A model generated the notes under the pieces. The model was not told the DNA's origin and made no database searches. It worked only from the letters and a program-made list of their open reading frames with translations. Positions 63,051 through 64,000 of a stretch of DNA of 64,000 nucleotides are shown here, piece by piece. The translations under genes were made by a program, and so were the position numbers. The number at the start of each line of letters is the position of its first letter. The first letter of the stretch is position 1. The stretch is from Dehalogenimonas formicexedens. GTDB lineage: Bacteria > Chloroflexota > Dehalococcoidia > Dehalococcoidales > Dehalococcoidaceae. Location of the stretch: the NCBI RefSeq assembly GCF_001953175.1, contig NZ_CP018258.1:2028790-2092789 (forward strand), written 5' to 3'.

Positions 63051-63989
63051 TTAACCCAGCCCCGCGCCGATAAAGCCCCGCGCCCCCCGCAGAAACTCCT
63101 CGCCGGTCATCGGCTTCTTGCCCTCGATCTGCAGCTTCCTGATAGTCAGGACACCGTCGCCGGTGGCAACCCCGATGGCGGCACCCTCCCCAGCGCGGGC
63201 GACGACGGTACCAGGCGCAGCCTTAGGCTGGTTGGGTGCGGGGAACGTCTCGACAAGCTTGACCAGCTTGCCTTCCCAGGTGGTAAAAGCGCCCGGCCAG
63301 GGTTGGAAGGCCCGGACCTGCCGCCAGATGTCAGCGGCGGATTTGGACCAATCTATACGGCCGGCTTCTTTGGAGATCATCGGCGAATAAGTGGCGCCTT
63401 CGGAGGATTGCGGTACCGCCTCGATCGTCCCGTTAATGAGTTGGGGCAGCACGTCGAGCAAAGCCATCGAGCCGATAATCCCCAGGCTTTGGGTCAAACT
63501 TCCGGTGTTGTCCCACGAGAGTACAGGGATCATTGACCGTGAGTAAACGGCCCCGGTGTCTATCCCGGCGTCCATGCGCATGATCGAGACCCCGGTAAAT
63601 TCGTCCCCTGAAAGGATGGCCGCGGAGATCGGCGCGGCGCCGCGGTGTTTCGGCAGCAGCGAGGCGTGGACGTTGACGCAGCCGAGGCGCGGAATATCCA
63701 GGACCGCCTGCGGCAGGATCAGCCCATAGGCGGCGACCACGATAACGTCTGGCGAGATTTTTCGGAGCTCGTCCTGGGCTTCGGGTTTCCTGAGCGATCG
63801 CGGCTGAATCACGGGAAGGGCGTATTTTTCGGCCAGTTGTTTTACCGGAGAGGCGACCAGGCCGCGGCCCCTTCCGGCGGGGGCGTCGGGGCGGGTATAA
63901 ACGGCGGCGATTTCGCAGCCCTCGTCGATCAAGCCGGAAAGGACGGACGCGGCGAACCCGGGGGTGCCCATGAAAACTAATCTGGTCAT
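63051..63989 (-). CDS. fmt: Methionyl-tRNA formyltransferase
   Basis: This 312-aa enzyme formylates initiator Met-tRNA. It has FMGTPGFAASVLSGLI near the start, the formyl-transfer motif HASLLPKHRGAAPI with its catalytic His/Asn neighbours (NVHAS), and a C-terminal OB domain. The length is normal. ATG 63989 lies close to the right edge of the window. Confidence 0.96.
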   Translation of the reverse strand: MTRLVFMGTPGFAASVLSGLIDEGCEIAAVYTRPDAPAGRGRGLVASPVKQLAEKYALPVIQPRSLRKPEAQDELRKISPDVIVVAAYGLILPQAVLDIPRLGCVNVHASLLPKHRGAAPISAAILSGDEFTGVSIMRMDAGIDTGAVYSRSMIPVLSWDNTGSLTQSLGIIGSMALLDVLPQLINGTIEAVPQSSEGATYSPMISKEAGRIDWSKSAADIWRQVRAFQPWPGAFTTWEGKLVKLVETFPAPNQPKAAPGTVVARAGEGAAIGVATGDGVLTIRKLQIEGKKPMTGEEFLRGARGFIGAGLG

Positions 63990-64000
63990 AGTACTATTTT

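Overview
The window looks like a chromosomal segment of a Dehalococcoidia-type member of the Chloroflexota, closest in feel to Dehalogenimonas. This placement is inferred from gene content and style, not from a marker search. The pointers are a moderately GC-rich, compact genome, a selenocysteine system with a UGA-coded SelD, a NosR/RdhC-like membrane flavoprotein beside a Tat system, frequent GTG/TTG starts, a DHPS-HPPK fusion, and many housekeeping genes with anaerobe-type accessory genes between them. No rRNA, CRISPR array, prophage or reductive dehalogenase gene was seen.

Layout. 0-9 kb: a HAS-barrel/HerA pair, a GNAT acetyltransferase with a patatin lipase, an MFS exporter, and a PadR regulator with a two-gene ABC exporter. 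8.5-16.2 kb: two diverged inverted copies of a promoter-bearing intergenic repeat, with an amidohydrolase, ThpR, a DUF1461 (Lit-like) membrane protein and dnaE between or beside them. 16-22.5 kb: RadC, Ogt, HPF, ComF, small zinc-ribbon proteins, a lipoprotein and a CopB-type copper ATPase. 22.6-27.3 kb: a complete branched-chain amino-acid-type ABC importer (livHMGF plus binding protein). 27.3-32.4 kb: the whole selenocysteine machinery (tRNA-Sec, selD with its own UGA codon, selA, selB), interrupted by a four-helix-bundle (S23) gene bounded by perfect inverted repeats. 32.4-38.5 kb: an export and electron-transfer block of ApbE, an FeS-flavin oxidoreductase with a C-terminal membrane anchor, a NosR-like FMN-binding membrane protein, TatC and three TatA/B-type proteins. 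38.7-44.7 kb: folate/pterin genes, a thiolase/DUF35 pair, PlsY, a PHP phosphatase and a YmdB-type phosphoesterase. 45-49 kb: rny, recX, recA and a VOC protein. 49.6-55 kb: a frameshifted CheB-CheR-PAS fusion, a REP-associated tyrosine transposase (RAYT) within a dense field of REP palindromes, and a PAS histidine kinase. 55-64 kb: dinB, DUF951, GNAT, pyrF, rpsT, acr3, nadD, obg, a YugP-type metallopeptidase, a frameshifted GyrI-like gene and fmt.

The strongest candidates for something unusual are four. (1) The RAYT/REP cluster at 52.6-53.75 kb, with palindromes in paired opposite orientations at near-constant spacing, one lying in frame inside the transposase gene and one supplying the stop codon of the neighbouring kinase. 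(2) A probable S23-type mobile element at 27.46-27.92 kb with a 144-bp derivative at 43.8 kb. (3) The selenocysteine operon whose selD needs selenocysteine insertion for its own translation. (4) The inverted promoter-bearing repeats at 8.56-9.0 and 15.68-16.12 kb. The ApbE/NosR-like/oxidoreductase block reads as an extracytoplasmic flavin electron-transfer module. Two frameshifts, in the CheB-CheR fusion and the GyrI-like gene, may be real lesions, recoding or sequence errors.
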